A stretch of 64,000 bases of DNA from contig CM071589.1 of assembly GCA_036429605.1 (NCBI GenBank), positions 1,860,001 to 1,924,000 of the forward strand. The letters run 5' to 3'. How positions within the stretch are numbered: the stretch's first letter is position 1; each line of letters starts with the position of its first letter. The stretch comes from Cladobotryum mycophilum (lineage: Eukaryota; Ascomycota; Sordariomycetes; Hypocreales; Hypocreaceae). The position numbers and the translations under genes were made by a program. Under the pieces are notes generated by a model, which ran no database searches, had not been told where the DNA came from, and saw only the letters and a program-made list of their open reading frames with translations. Positions 11,427-23,152 of this stretch are shown piece after piece.

Positions 11427-13480
11427 ACGTGATCACGGATTGCGATCGACAAAGCTTTGAAATGCGAATTCATCAAGAGTGTGGTGGAAGGAGAAGGATG
11501 ACGGTATAAATGATACGAAAAAAACCAAACAAACGATACAGCATACCATAGAAGAATGGGCATCGTCCGGCGTCTGACGCGTTCCTGGTCCAGGAAAGGA
11601 GGGGACTATAGTATCACGGAAGAATTCAAAACCTGGGCCGAATGTTTCTTTTTAAGCTAGGGGGAAAGGGAATAGGAGAATCTTTAGTTATCTGAATTTG
11701 GAAGTTCTGAGATGCCTATTTTATTTTATTTATACAGGAAGGCTCTTTTTTTTTTTTAGGTGGTGGCGTTGATTCGGGACAGCTTCGTTGCAGGTCAATT
11801 CTTAACCAAAAGGCATATGCTATTACCAAGGTAATAAATAGCAATACGATGAAAAACGTTGGTCCCCTTGGTTATTGTCAAGCAGAAGACAATCTTAGAT
11901 CTGTGCCACTGTCTACGAACACTTCAGATCCACCCCTGAAGTCATCAGTAACTCCCTACATAGTATCAAGAATGTGTTCGTTCTTCCTATATCGCACCTG
12001 CATTGACGGACACACGGACGATGCGTCCGTAGTTTCGGTAGAAAGCTCCGGGTGCCTTGTTGCAGGACAAGGGTTCAGCTGCAGAGTGATGGCTGAAATT
12101 GTGGATATCGACTAATAAGCAGCGCGCCATGAGGGGGGTCGTTGAACAATGGACGAGGGGGGTTCTAATTCGATGCCCAAGGTCAGCACTTGCAGGTGGG
12201 AATGGATATTGAGGTTATTTGTTTCATTGACGGCCTCCGGTGAAGGGGTAATAGTAGTAATAGAGCTTAAGGCTTATGGAGAAGGCTATGACTCTACCAG
12301 GACTAATAATTATCTTGAAGGTCTGTGGGGGGGATATGATCACTGGGAGCTTTTCAGTTGGTTTGGGCGCCCTCTCTTCTCTTCGTGACATTTTCATGTT
12401 TTACTTTCTTGCTGGCGTTTCCTCTACCCTACCCAGGCGGGAATAGGGCGCAAATGCAGTTGACGATTAGTGCCTATGCAAGGCTTCATGTTAAGCATGG
12501 AATTAATGTGTATGAGAAGATTTGGTCATAGGGAGAGAATAAGAAGCCCGTTTGTTTGCGCGCGATTCAGCGTGATGATCGGCCATTGGCATAGGGGGTC
12601 CGTCTTGTCTGTGTCTGTGTCTGTGCCTGGCCAGGGCCCGGATTTTCCGTTTTTATGGTGGGGAGGGAGGGGTTGAGGGGAAGTACCTATTGAAATGGTA
12701 AAGGTGGTCTTCCCAGAAGAGAACTCTTGGGGGAGATTTAGTGGGACGCGAGTAATTAGTTGTTTGGTGTTGAGTCGTGGTTTGTGGGAAAGCTCTCTTG
12801 GCTCTCACTGTTGGAAGAGTGTGTGTACCTAGGTGGGTTGCAGTTGGGAGAAGAAGAAGAAAGAATTGGGCTATAGGTTGGTTCAATTCATGTTAATGTC
12901 GTTGGGCTCTAAAATTTTACTGTTTTAAAATCAAGATTGATTATTTGTTTTTTTGCTTAGCAAGTACATGGCAGACAGACAGACAGAAGAACTACACGTA
13001 CAGAGCTCCAAACAGAGAGGTGTTGAGCCGGTGACAACACTTTAGACCCATTGACTAAGGTAGTAAAACATCCAAGGCCATTGGTGGTGGTGGTGGGGAG
13101 GGGGAGTCATAATGGAGAAGTACATCCCAACTAGTATTACCAAAGCTCATTGGCAAAAACCTGACTGAGCTATTGTAGAGCCTCTCGCCTCTCCAGCCCT
13201 CCATGAATGCCCGAGCGATCCACGGCCGAACACCGCAAGGCTGGAGGTGCTAAGGGACAGGTAGCACCAACTAAAGGGAGAGCTCTCCATACTCGGCAGC
13301 AGCAGTAGAGGTACCAAGAGTTCCCATCTCCATTCACATGTGGGAACAGGGGTGTTGGGTAGCAGGACTTCAACCACCACCACCACCGAAATCGGGGGAT
13401 GCTCTTGGTGAAGGTTGACACTTGCCCCCCACTCCCTTCAAAAGTCCGAATTGCTCATTGTCTTCAAATAAGGTTAACTT
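11427..13480. other. Intergenic spacer
   Basis: About 2.1 kb lies between UBC12 and ILV5. No frame has family resemblance. It holds T-runs near 11750, a TGTCTGTG cluster at about 12606-12625, GTACCTA-type motifs near 12686 and 12826, an AGAC run at about 12971-12990, and GGT/ACC runs at 13083-13097 and 13372-13386. Confidence 0.5.
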
Positions 13481-13593
13481 CCCATCTCTTCAGTTCTTCT
13501 CTCTCCCCCCATTCTACTCTCTACTCTCAACCTCTACCTCCATCCCATCCTCCACCCCCCAATCCTCCCGTTCCCATCCAGTCACATCCCACA
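13481..13593 (+). promoter_or_regulatory. CT-rich core promoter/leader of ILV5
   Basis: The 110 bases before the ILV5 start are almost purely C and T, with ACAATG at the start codon. Such tracts typically mark transcription starts of highly expressed filamentous-fungal genes. This is inferred from composition; no transcript evidence is available. Confidence 0.45.
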
Positions 13594-15130
13594 ATGGCTT
13601 CAAGAGGCTTCACCAAGACCCTACGTGCACCTTTGGCTCGCCAATTGGTTGCCCCTCGCGTTGCCCAGCGATCTTTCAGTGTTGCCCGCAGCGCTGTCCG
13701 TGCCACCGCCGTCGCTCGTCCTGCCGTCTCTCGTCCTGCCGTCTCTGGCATCCAGCAGCAGATTCGTGGTGTCAAGACCATTGACTTTGCTGGTGTCGAG
13801 GAGGAGGTTCATGGTATGTTCTTAACAAGACGTCTTCGAAAAGCACACCACCACCACCACCACCACCACCCCCGCATCGACGACGTAACTAACCAACCTC
13901 TACCACAGAGCGTGCCGACTGGCCTCAGGAGAAGCTCTTGGTGAGTAATATCGAGACTTGGAAAAAAACTAAAAACAAATGTTTCATGTACTGACCAGCA
14001 ACAAACAGGAATACTTCAAGAACGATACCCTCGCCCTCATCGGATACGGTTCTCAAGGCCACGGCCAGGGTCTCAACCTCCGAGACAACGGCCTCAACGT
14101 CATCATTGGTGTTCGAAAGGATGGCAAGTCCTGGAAGGATGCTATCCAAGATGGCTGGGTCCCCGGCAAGAACCTCTTCGAGGTCGACGAGGCCATCGGA
14201 CGTGGTACTATCGTCATGAACCTTCTCAGTGATGCTGCCCAGTCCGAGACTTGGCCCGCCATCAAGCCCCAGTTGACTGAGGGCAAGGTACGTACCAGAA
14301 CCCCTCCATCTGTCTCTCTGTACACGTTGCGATGAACACCTTGGACTTACATGCGCGCTTCCACACAGACCCTGTACTTCTCCCACGGTTTCTCCCCCGT
14401 CTTCAAGGACCTCACCAAGGTCGATGTCCCCAAGAACATTGACATCATCCTATGCGCTCCCAAGGGCTCTGGCCGAACCGTCCGATCCCTCTTCCGCGAG
14501 GGCCGTGGTATCAACTCCTCCTTCGCCGTCTACCAGGATGTCACTGGCAAGGCTGAGGAGAAGGCTATTGCCCTTGGTGTTGCCATTGGCTCTGGTTACC
14601 TCTACAAGACTACCTTTGAGAAGGAGGTCTACTCTGACCTTTACGGTGAACGTGGCTGCTTGATGGGTGGTATCCACGGCATGTTCCTCGCCCAGTACGA
14701 GGTTCTCCGTGAGCGTGGCCACAGCCCCAGCGAGGCCTTCAACGAGACCGTCGAGGAGGCTACCCAGAGCTTGTACCCTCTCATTGGTGCCAACGGTATG
14801 GACTGGATGTTCGAGGCCTGCTCCACCACTGCCCGTCGTGGTGCCATTGATTGGACCCCCAAGTTCAAGGATGCCTTGAAGCCTGTCTTCAACAGCCTCT
14901 ACGACAGCGTCAAGGATGGTTCCGAGACCCAGCGATCCCTTGACTACAACAGCCAGAAGGACTATCGTGAGAGATACGAAGCTGAGATGGCAGAGATCCG
15001 AAACCTCGAGATCTGGCGTGCCGGCAAGGCTGTCCGGTAAGTTACAAAAAATCTACATGACTCTCCCACTACATTCAAAATTCTGACAATCTGACTTTCT
15101 AGCTCTCTCCGACCCGAGAACCAAAAATAA
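13594..15130 (+). CDS. ILV5: Ketol-acid reductoisomerase, mitochondrial
   Basis: Second step of valine and isoleucine synthesis: rearranges and reduces acetolactate or acetohydroxybutyrate with NADPH and Mg2+ in the mitochondrial matrix. The model is join(13594..13813, 13909..13940, 14009..14287, 14369..15036, 15103..15130), 408 aa. Residues 1 to about 60 are rich in Arg, Ala and Ser with no acids, a clear mitochondrial presequence. The Rossmann motif is 'GYGSQGHGQGLNLRDNG'. The C-terminal knotted domain holds the metal-binding acids, including 'DLYGERGCLMGGIHG' and 'EACSTTARRGA'. Exon 2 is only 32 nt and exon 5 only 28 nt; both are needed to keep the frame. Codon use is strongly biased to C-ending codons, as in abundant proteins. 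Intron 1 carries a (CAC)n repeat. Confidence 0.97.
13846..13870 (+). repeat. (CAC)8 repeat inside ILV5 intron 1
   Basis: About eight CAC units sit between the donor and the acceptor of ILV5 intron 1 (13814-13908). If read through it would encode a His tract, which is not part of the protein. Confidence 0.9.
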
Positions 15131-17460
15131 GTGGTGTCTTAATGAGTGGGGTGAGGTCTTGAGGCGACATATTGGGGGGTTTTAGGATCAGCGATTCAAC
15201 TTGTACTTGCATCGAGATTTCTCGGCTGGGACCTAGGGATCTTGGATTGGCGAGGCCTGTAATGATAGTCTTAGAAAAGTTTTCTGGATTTACGATACCG
15301 AATGAAAATCTATGTTTTAAATTCGTTTGGCGTGTCTTAATCAAAGCTGAGGTGCATAACTGACTCGGCAGAAAATGATGCCGCGAAGAGCAACCACGCC
15401 GTTTTTGTGAAGCTCTCTCGGTGTCAGTAAGACACTTGGACGGCACGATGGCGGGTCCCTGCAGATGGACGGCAGCTTTCTCCGACCTCGGTCCGGCGAC
15501 TATTATGTGAGTGCTAGTACTTGTATTTCGAGTGACGTGCTCATTGCTTTGGCCAAGACGGTTGGTTTGAACGTCTCGAGGAAACAGTAATTTTTTATTT
15601 ATTTTACCATCTGTTCTCTTTGGTTGAGTGACCGCAAATATCGCCGATAATATCGTGGGCAAAAATCTACGTATTATTGACGAGATCTGTCAAGATGATT
15701 CTCGGAAGTGAGATATGATATCGAAAGCTTCCAAATTGGGAAATGATTCTGTGGCATCTTGGGAGTTGGGTATCTTGCCATGTTGTGTTGTAGATTTGCA
15801 ATTGGGCAGGACGAGCAGTGTAAGATTTAGGTTGTCAGAATTCCCCCTCAACCCACTGAGTATTGGCTGGGAAGAAAAAGAAACAAATAGAGAGAATAAT
15901 GATTGTGACATGTTATTCTTACAGTAGTTGTATTTGCACAACACCGAGTCAGCCAGGTGGTGCGTTGGATGCAGGATGATGAACCTGGATGGAGGGGGCT
16001 ATGTTGAATGAAGCAATCAATCAATCAATCACATCTACTACCGGTACTGCTCCGTAAGAAAGAGATGCATGCTTACTCTGCATTTCTTTGACTTGTTCAC
16101 TGTTATTGTAGTATTAACAAGTTGATCATTTGGGACAAGACATCTTTCCGGGACAAGCATATAAAGCAACTCTGTACAGAGTAGGGCGCAATTATTATGT
16201 GATTTACTATGCATGCATGCAGTGCAGTCACTCTGCAAACATAAACACGTTCGGCTAGGAAATTCAGATCTGCAACCAAGTAATTTTACTCTCACAGGTG
16301 AGGCCACGGCTTCTCAACTGGAACAATATATTTCCCCTTGACTGAAAGTTGTTGGATGGGGGATGGATCTATTTGTGCAGATCGAGCCGCGCGTTGCTTT
16401 GGCTGGCCAGGTGTGGCGCAGACCCAGCCCCCTTTTGAGGATCAACCGAGAAACATACGGAGTACAAACGTCCTCAATGTATGTACTCTGTACCAAAGTC
16501 GCAAGAGGTGAACTGTGCATCCTGGCAGGTAAATCGTACAAGGATCTTATTATAGTGGATCTATTGGATCCTGAGAAAGGCCCCCGTAATTGATGGAAGA
16601 GCGCCGCCCCCCTCCCCCGGCACCTGCTGAACCTGCACTAGCGAGTCGGTATGGCGACTTTACCCCCTTGTTTCTCGAGAAAAGGGTTCCACAAGTAGGT
16701 TCTGTACAGGTCCGGTGCTTATGCCGTAGGCACAGGGCAAGGTTGCTCTGCAAGACAGACAGACTTTTCGTTTAGCAGAGAGAGAGAGAAAGAGAGAGAG
16801 AGAGCTGATGTTTAACTTGTGCATGATAATCCTATTGCCTATCAAGCCAGATGGGAAACAATATCGCTATAACAACCGAAGAATACACACTTTTTTTTCT
16901 TTCTTTCTTTCTGGATGTCGTGGTAACCTTAAATGACTTATAGTGCATGGCGTAGACAGAGAGTATGTTGGGCGGACGCCATAGGAGGCTGCTCGCCACT
17001 GCCGGGAAGGCAATTAACCAAAAAGTTAGAGCCGCCTGTGATTGAAACCTTGTAGTATGAAGTACAGAATATACAGACAGACAGACATGGCAAAATAGTG
17101 AGGGATTCGAGTACTTGCACTCCGTAAAAGAAACATGTGATTAATTACATTTTCTATATTACATACATTGCCTACTACCTACCTCGTAGTAATTGATCAA
17201 AAGGCCGTGTCTTGAAGGTACCTACCTACCATTTAGGTAAGTTGAAACTCTGTAGTGTGACAGCCTTCGTCAGTACCTGCCAGGTTAGCGCTAAACGGTT
17301 GCCTTACGGCATACATCCATCCATCCATCCATCCAATGTTCCTCTAAACCCATCCACGGACCTCCCGCGAACACATCACCAACAACACACTCTCTCTAGT
17401 CACCTTGACACTGCCGTGTGCACCTCTCAAGGCTGCTTTGCCGTGCTGTGCCGTGCCATC
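15131..17460. other. Intergenic spacer
   Basis: About 2.3 kb lies between ILV5 and KEX2 with no credible gene. Simple repeats present are AATC units at about 16014-16031, a GA tract at about 16776-16804, AGAC units near 16755 and 17080, and CATC units at 17314-17335. TACGGAGTAC at 16456-16465, ACTCCGTA at 17119-17126 and a cluster of TACCTA motifs at 17170-17240 also occur. The last 100 bases are probably the KEX2 leader. Confidence 0.5.
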
Positions 17461-20123
17461 ATGAAGGTCGCCTCCCTCCTTGGCCTCGCCGGCCTGGCCC
17501 TATCTCAAGCATCTGGCCATCGCGATTACGAAAATAATGATTATTATGTCCTGCATCTCGACCACGGAACCAAACCCGGCCATGTCGCCAGTCGCCTGGG
17601 CATGACGCACGAGGGTCAGCTTGGCGAGTTGACCGGCCACCACGTCTTTCGCGCCGAAAAGCACGACGATGATATTGTTAAAACAGAAATTGCCATGCGC
17701 AGGAGGAGGAAACGAGACTTTGGCGGCCACGACATTCTCGACAATGTCCTGATGACGACCAAGCAATTTGCCCGACAGCGTCTGCACAAACGTGTCATTC
17801 CACCAAATCCATCGGGATATGTCGCTCCCCGATACCCTCAGCAGCCCAACATACAGGCGCTACAGAAGCAATCAGACGTCATGATGCAATTGGGCATCGC
17901 CGATCCAACATTCAATGAGCAGTGGCATCTGTTCAACCCCGTTCAGCTCGGTCACGATGTCAACGTCACAGGCCTATGGCTTGAAGGCATTACGGGCAAG
18001 AATTCGACCGTCGCTATGGTTGACGATGGTCTTGACATGTACAGCCGCGACCTTGCCCCCAATTACTTTGCCGAGGGTTCCTGGGACTTCAATGACGGCG
18101 ACGCGGAGCCCAAACCCGAGCTGTCGGATGACCGACACGGAACTAGGTGTGCTGGTGAGATTTCCGCAGCTCGCAACGATGTTTGTGGAGTCGGGGTCGC
18201 ATACGATTCCAAAATCGCTGGTATTCGCATCCTTAGCAAGCCGATAAGTGACGCGGATGAGGCCGAGGCCATGATCTACAAGTACCAGGAAAACCAGATC
18301 TACTCCTGCTCCTGGGGCCCTCCAGATGATGGTAGATCTATGGAGGCTCCCGATGTTCTCATAAAACGAGCAATGTTGAAGGGCATTCAGGCAGGCCGAG
18401 GCGGCCGAGGTTCCATCTATGTCTTTGCCAGCGGAAATGGTGCTGCCAGTGGTGATAACTGCAATTTTGATGGATATACGAATTCCATCTATAGCATTAC
18501 GGTTGGTGCAGTGGATCGTGCTGGACAGCATCCGTTCTATTCCGAGCATTGTTCCGCTCAACTTGTAGTGACATACTCGAGTGGAAGTGGTGATGCCATT
18601 GTGAGTTGCCCCCCCCCCTGCTCTGTGATAGTTAAAATAGGATTTGTGGAAGCTAACTTTTTGTAGCACACTACCGACGTTGGTGAAAATGTCTGCACCA
18701 AGGCTCATGGCGGCACATCAGCCGCCGCTCCTCTTGCCGCCGGTATTTTTGCCTTGGTCTTGCAGGTTCGGCCGGACTTGACTTGGAGAGATCTTCAGTA
18801 CCTTGCCTTGTTGACTGCCGCCAAAGTTGAGGATAAGGACGCCGAATGGCAGCAGACGGCCATTGGCAAGCACTTCAGTCATACCTTTGGATACGGCAAG
18901 ATAGACTCTTACAGCCTGGTCGAGTTGGCTAAAACATGGCAAAACGTCAGGCCTCAGGCTTGGTATTTCTCTCCCTGGCAGCATGTGAAGCATGATATCC
19001 CTGAAGGCAAGGATGGGCTGGTGGTCAGTTTTGACGTCACCCCGGAGATGCTCAAGGCAGCCAACTTGGGCCGTGTTGAGCATGTTACTGTCACCATGAA
19101 CGTCGAGCACACTCGTCGTGGTGATATCAGCGTGGACCTTATCAGCCCCGAAAATGTGATTAGCCACATCTCCGTGTCCCGTAGCCAGGATAACCATAAG
19201 GGCGGATACGACGACTGGACCTTTATGAGTGTGGCACACTGGTAAGCACCTTCTTTTGTACCCTTTTGATCTACAAGAGAATACTAACAGATATCAGGGG
19301 TGAAATTGGTGTTGGAAAATGGACTGTTATTGTCAGGGATACCGAAAAGAACGGACACACTGGCAAGTTCATTGATTGGCATCTCAAGCTCTGGGGCGAG
19401 TCCATCGATGCCAGCAAAGCCAAGCCTCTGCCAATGCCGTCTGAGGACGAGGATGATGATCATGATCTGATTCAGTCAACTATATCTACCGAGGCATCCA
19501 CCACGGTTCTCCCCGCGGCTCCTCCTGCTACACAGCCAGCCATCATCTCTGGTTCAGATGTTCCTGTTCGGCCCACCAAGCCGGGTAGTGTTGAATCAAA
19601 GCCCACAAAACCAGCTGAGACCGAGCACGAAGCGGGATCTGGTATGGGAAGCGCTCAGGAACCCGCCCAAACCTCATCCTCCTCTTGGATCGAGTGGCTA
19701 CCTACATTTGGGGCGCCAAAGAAGGCCAAGGTTTGGATTTATGGCGCTATTGGTCTTATTGGAGCCTTTTGCTGCGGCCTTGGCATTTACTTCTGGATCG
19801 CTCGTCGGCGCCGCCTTCGAAACGACCCTCGCAACAACTACGAATTCGAACTTATCGATGAGGAAGAAGGTGAGGGCTTGAATAATGCGGAGAAGGGCGC
19901 CGCTGCCAAAAAGAATAAGCGAACTCGTGGTGGAGAGCTGTATGACGCTTTTGCTGGCGGCAGCGATGACGATGACGAGTTTGATGAATACAGGGACCGA
20001 GCGGCCGCGAGGCTCTCGGGACATCAGGAGGAGGAAGATCAGTTTGATGTTGGCGAGGAGAGTGACGAGGAGGATGCGGATGAGAAGAATAGGTCACGAC
20101 GTTTGGATCAGGCTTCGCGATAG
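17461..20123 (+). CDS. KEX2: Kexin-type processing protease (KEX2)
   Basis: Late-Golgi, Ca2+-dependent subtilisin-family protease that cleaves secretory precursors after Lys-Arg or Arg-Arg. The model is join(17461..18600, 18667..19241, 19298..20123), 846 aa. A signal peptide covers about residues 1-18. The prodomain has RRRRKR at 80-85 and a Lys-Arg at 110-111, the likely maturation site. The catalytic triad is Asp188 ('VDDG'), His226 ('DRHGT') and Ser398 ('HGGTSAAAP'). 'SCSWGPPDDG' and 'FASGNG' carry the kexin substrate-pocket and oxyanion elements. A P domain follows (about 430-580), then a Ser/Thr/Pro-rich stalk, one membrane segment (about 700-725) and a long, very acidic cytosolic tail. 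The frame is open upstream to 17212 but lacks an ATG, so the ATG at 17461 heading the signal peptide is chosen. Confidence 0.96.
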
Positions 20124-20604
20124 GCATTGCGTTGTGGATAGACAGTATGCCCTTTATTAGTATTCATTAGACATTAGCGTTATCAATGAGACCATTCTCT
20201 ATATCATCTGCACGTGTGTCTTTTTGTTCTTTTTTATATCGAATTCTTGAAAGGATTAGTAGAGACGGGACATTTTGTCAGGAACTCCAAAAGTCTGAAC
20301 AATGCTTTATTCCACTGATCAAATTCATCATCATTTCATTCTCAGCATAGCGAAATGCCTTTTGAACGAGGCTATCCGACGTACAATTTTTGCTACCTAG
20401 ATACTTTACGAATGCTACCAACGCCTAGATTACCCCAAACGCCAAACCACAAAACCCATCTACCATCACCAACTCCCCCTCCACTTCATGCCCCTCGTCA
20501 TCCCATCATAACGTATTCGATAGCTAAATTTCAATTTTTATAGCTTGAGCAAGGAACCTTGTCTTTGTCTGTCTTGCACACTGTAGCCGGCTAATTCGAA
20601 AAGG
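20124..20604. other. Convergent 3' spacer KEX2/SNX4
   Basis: The 480 bases between two converging genes are AT-rich and serve as terminator and 3' UTR space for both. A C-rich patch lies at about 20430-20500. No coding signal is seen. Confidence 0.5.
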
Positions 20605-22135
20605 TTACGCTACTGAAACAGTACCATCCTTTTCCATCTCTATGATATACCGCTCCCACAGCTCTGCGACGTCGCCATAAAACGTGATGTGCGCATCAGC
20701 TAGCCCACCCAGCTGGCTCTTCATCTCAATGCGCTTGATGCGCTCGAAATCAACCACCTCCCGAATGACCTCATCATCAAACAGATCGCTAGTCTGACGA
20801 GCGCGCTCAACCTCGGTTGTAAGTTCATCAACCCGCAATTCAAGCTTGCGCTGGCGCTCACGCTTTGCTTGTTCGTGGTCTATGCTGCGCATATCCTCAA
20901 TCTTGGCGCGGAAGAAACTGCCGGGTCCGCTAGACCCTCCGTGGCCGGATTGTAGTGTATCGCGCTCCGAGGTGGACTTGTTCAGGTACTCGGTCAATTG
21001 TTCAAAGTCGAGCTGCTTCTGCTCTCGCGCTTTGAGAAGGTTCTTGAGGGCCATTGAGTAAGCCTGCATGTCTCGCAGGGAGCCAAGATAGTCTTGGTCC
21101 GTAATGTCCTTGAGGTTTCTAAGATTGGTTGCTGTGTCTTCGATGGATGCTGCAAAGGCATGAACTTGTGGCTCAATCCCGGGCTCTAGGGTGATGAGTT
21201 TCAGGAATTGCTCTGCAAGATCCTTAAGGTCTGTTTCCAAGTCATTCTCGCGGCGAGCCACGCGAGCAATGACTTTCTCTATATGGTTCAGGTCCTCATC
21301 TAGCTTATCGCTCTTTTCCTTGACTTCAATGAAGCGCCTGTCCGGCTTATGAACCTTTGTAAAGGCATTGATGAAGGTATCGGCAAAGTTATCAAACACT
21401 CCGCTAGAGCCGCCAGGATCGCTTGTTATGCTGCCGCGAGTAGCGCGGCTTCTCATAGTAGCATTCCAGTCAGGACTTTCAAGGAAGTTGTGCAGAATTG
21501 TGCTGCGGCGTAAAACTGGGTGTAGAGATAGGCGGATGAGGAATCGTTGCAGCGAGTGGGCACGCCGTGAAGTGAAGTCATTACCAAAGCGATCGCCGCG
21601 AACGTACTCCATGCGCTGCTTATCCGGGATGGGCGGGACGGCGCAAGCAGGGTAATCTCGCATGAGCTGTTTGAAGAGAAAGGCGAAGTCTGTGAATCGG
21701 CGTCGGACGGTGGTGATTTCTTTTTGAAAGGAAGGGAATGTGGACTAGAATTGGTGTTAGCTATATTGCTCTGTCGTTTGTATGTCCTTCTTGTCCGTAG
21801 TATGATGCTGAGCTCTCTTGAGGCGGGGTATAGTGGGAGGGAGAGTGGGTGTGGTTGAAGGGGAGCCATCTACGTACGTGAGTAGTAATGAGATACGACA
21901 CAAAGGCGTCCTTTGTACCGTCATTCTCCTTAATAGGCGAGTTGACAGTACAGTCAAGCCTCTCTCGCTCGGCACCTCGAGGCTGGCCGTCGATGCTGGT
22001 ACCAGGACCAGCCATGGTGTGCCCGGGTTGCTCGGCCGGTGGGATAGCGCGTGACGTCTGCTCTTGTACGTGATCGCTCCAAGTGACGTTAGAGAAATCG
22101 TCCTGATCCTCGGATTGTTGGTGGTGGTTCGTCAT
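20605..22135 (-). CDS. SNX4: Sorting nexin-4 (SNX4/ATG24)
   Basis: PX-BAR protein that binds PI3P on endosomes and retrieves cargo to the Golgi; in yeast it is also needed for selective autophagy. The model is complement(20605..21744, 21878..22135), 465 aa, with a phase 0 intron. After a polar N-terminus of about 55 residues, the PX domain runs to about residue 185: 'RRRFTDFAFLF' holds the PI3P-binding Arg and 'PPIPDK' the family loop. It closes with 'RRSTILHNFLESPDW'. The rest is a BAR-like helical region with 'RRFIEVKEKSDKLDEDLNHIEK', characteristic of SNX4, and a last helix ending in 'ELWERYIIEME'. The intron falls inside the PX domain after 'SYLITTH'. Its neighbour MDM38 is read in the same direction but is not functionally linked. 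Confidence 0.92.
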
Positions 22136-23152
22136 GGTTGTAGCATTAGATGAGGTCTGCGTGGATGCGAGAGAGAGAGAGAGAGAGAGCTGATGCCTAT
22201 AGACTTGTGGCGTGGCGATGCGCCTGTGTGGCGAAGTATTGGTAGAGTGTCAATTATTGAAGCGCAAGTTGTAGAGATAATCTTGGAGATATCTGTTTGA
22301 GCTGAAGCAGTATGTGTTGTCGAAGTTGGTGGGGAAGATTACGAGAAAGCGCTGTTTGCAGATGATGGGATGGAAAGAGTTGACGTTGGATGTACCTGCG
22401 TAGTTGGTGTGGGGAGTTGTCGGGCGAAGCTGGAGCTGTGGAGGCGCCAGGCCAGGGTCGGTGCTGAGGATGGATGATGGATAGAGAGAGCTGTAAACAG
22501 AACTGAACTTGAATTGCTAGAATAGGTCTTTGAAGCTTGCCTATGCTAAAACTTTGATCAATTCAAATAGTGGAAATGAAGCAAGATTATTATTTAGGTC
22601 TTCCCCAAGGTAAAAAAGATGCTGGTGCTTGCCACCTTCTGCACTCTGGGTTGCGAGTTCTCAGATTGCTGGAACAGAAACCACAAAAGGCGCTATTCCT
22701 ATTTGGGGTACATATGACGCAACATTCCGAGGCTGCATCCGGCCTTGTTTGTTATCAAATTCGAATGGCAGCATCAAATATCATGTGCAATTACAGAGTA
22801 TAGATATAAGCTAAATGGACCCGGATCGAAAAGAAAAGGAAAAAAAGCGGACATTTCACCAAAAACCCCAAGGAATGAGTGAAAAGGGGAGATTACAATC
22901 ATATCCAAAAAAGAACAAAAAAGAAGTGCATGGTCTATTTGCTGTTTCCTGTTTCCGTAGTGTGTCGAGATGTCTATGCCGCCATTCTCCCCAAAGTGTG
23001 TTTTCCGTTTCATCACCACCCTAATTGTTACACGCCCGCCGTCCCAATGGGTATGCTGTACCCGTCATACATATGAAATAAATCATGTCGTTGAATGATG
23101 GCATGAGAATGATGATTCTCTTCTACTTCGTTTTTTTCTTTCCCTTTTTCTC
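22136..23152. other. Intergenic: SNX4 promoter and MDM38 3' UTR
   Basis: About 1 kb without a credible gene. A GA microsatellite lies at about 22169-22189, close above the SNX4 start, and T/C-rich sequence at 23110-23150 follows the MDM38 stop. Confidence 0.5.

Noticed and set aside
13840..13920. Poly-His tract in ILV5
   Set aside because: The CAC repeat lies inside intron 1 and is spliced out.
17212..17460. In-frame N-terminal extension of KEX2
   Set aside because: It has no ATG, and the ATG at 17461 directly heads a signal peptide.
17974..18708. Open frame of 244 codons opposite KEX2
   Set aside because: Antisense shadow overlapping the kexin catalytic exon and its intron.
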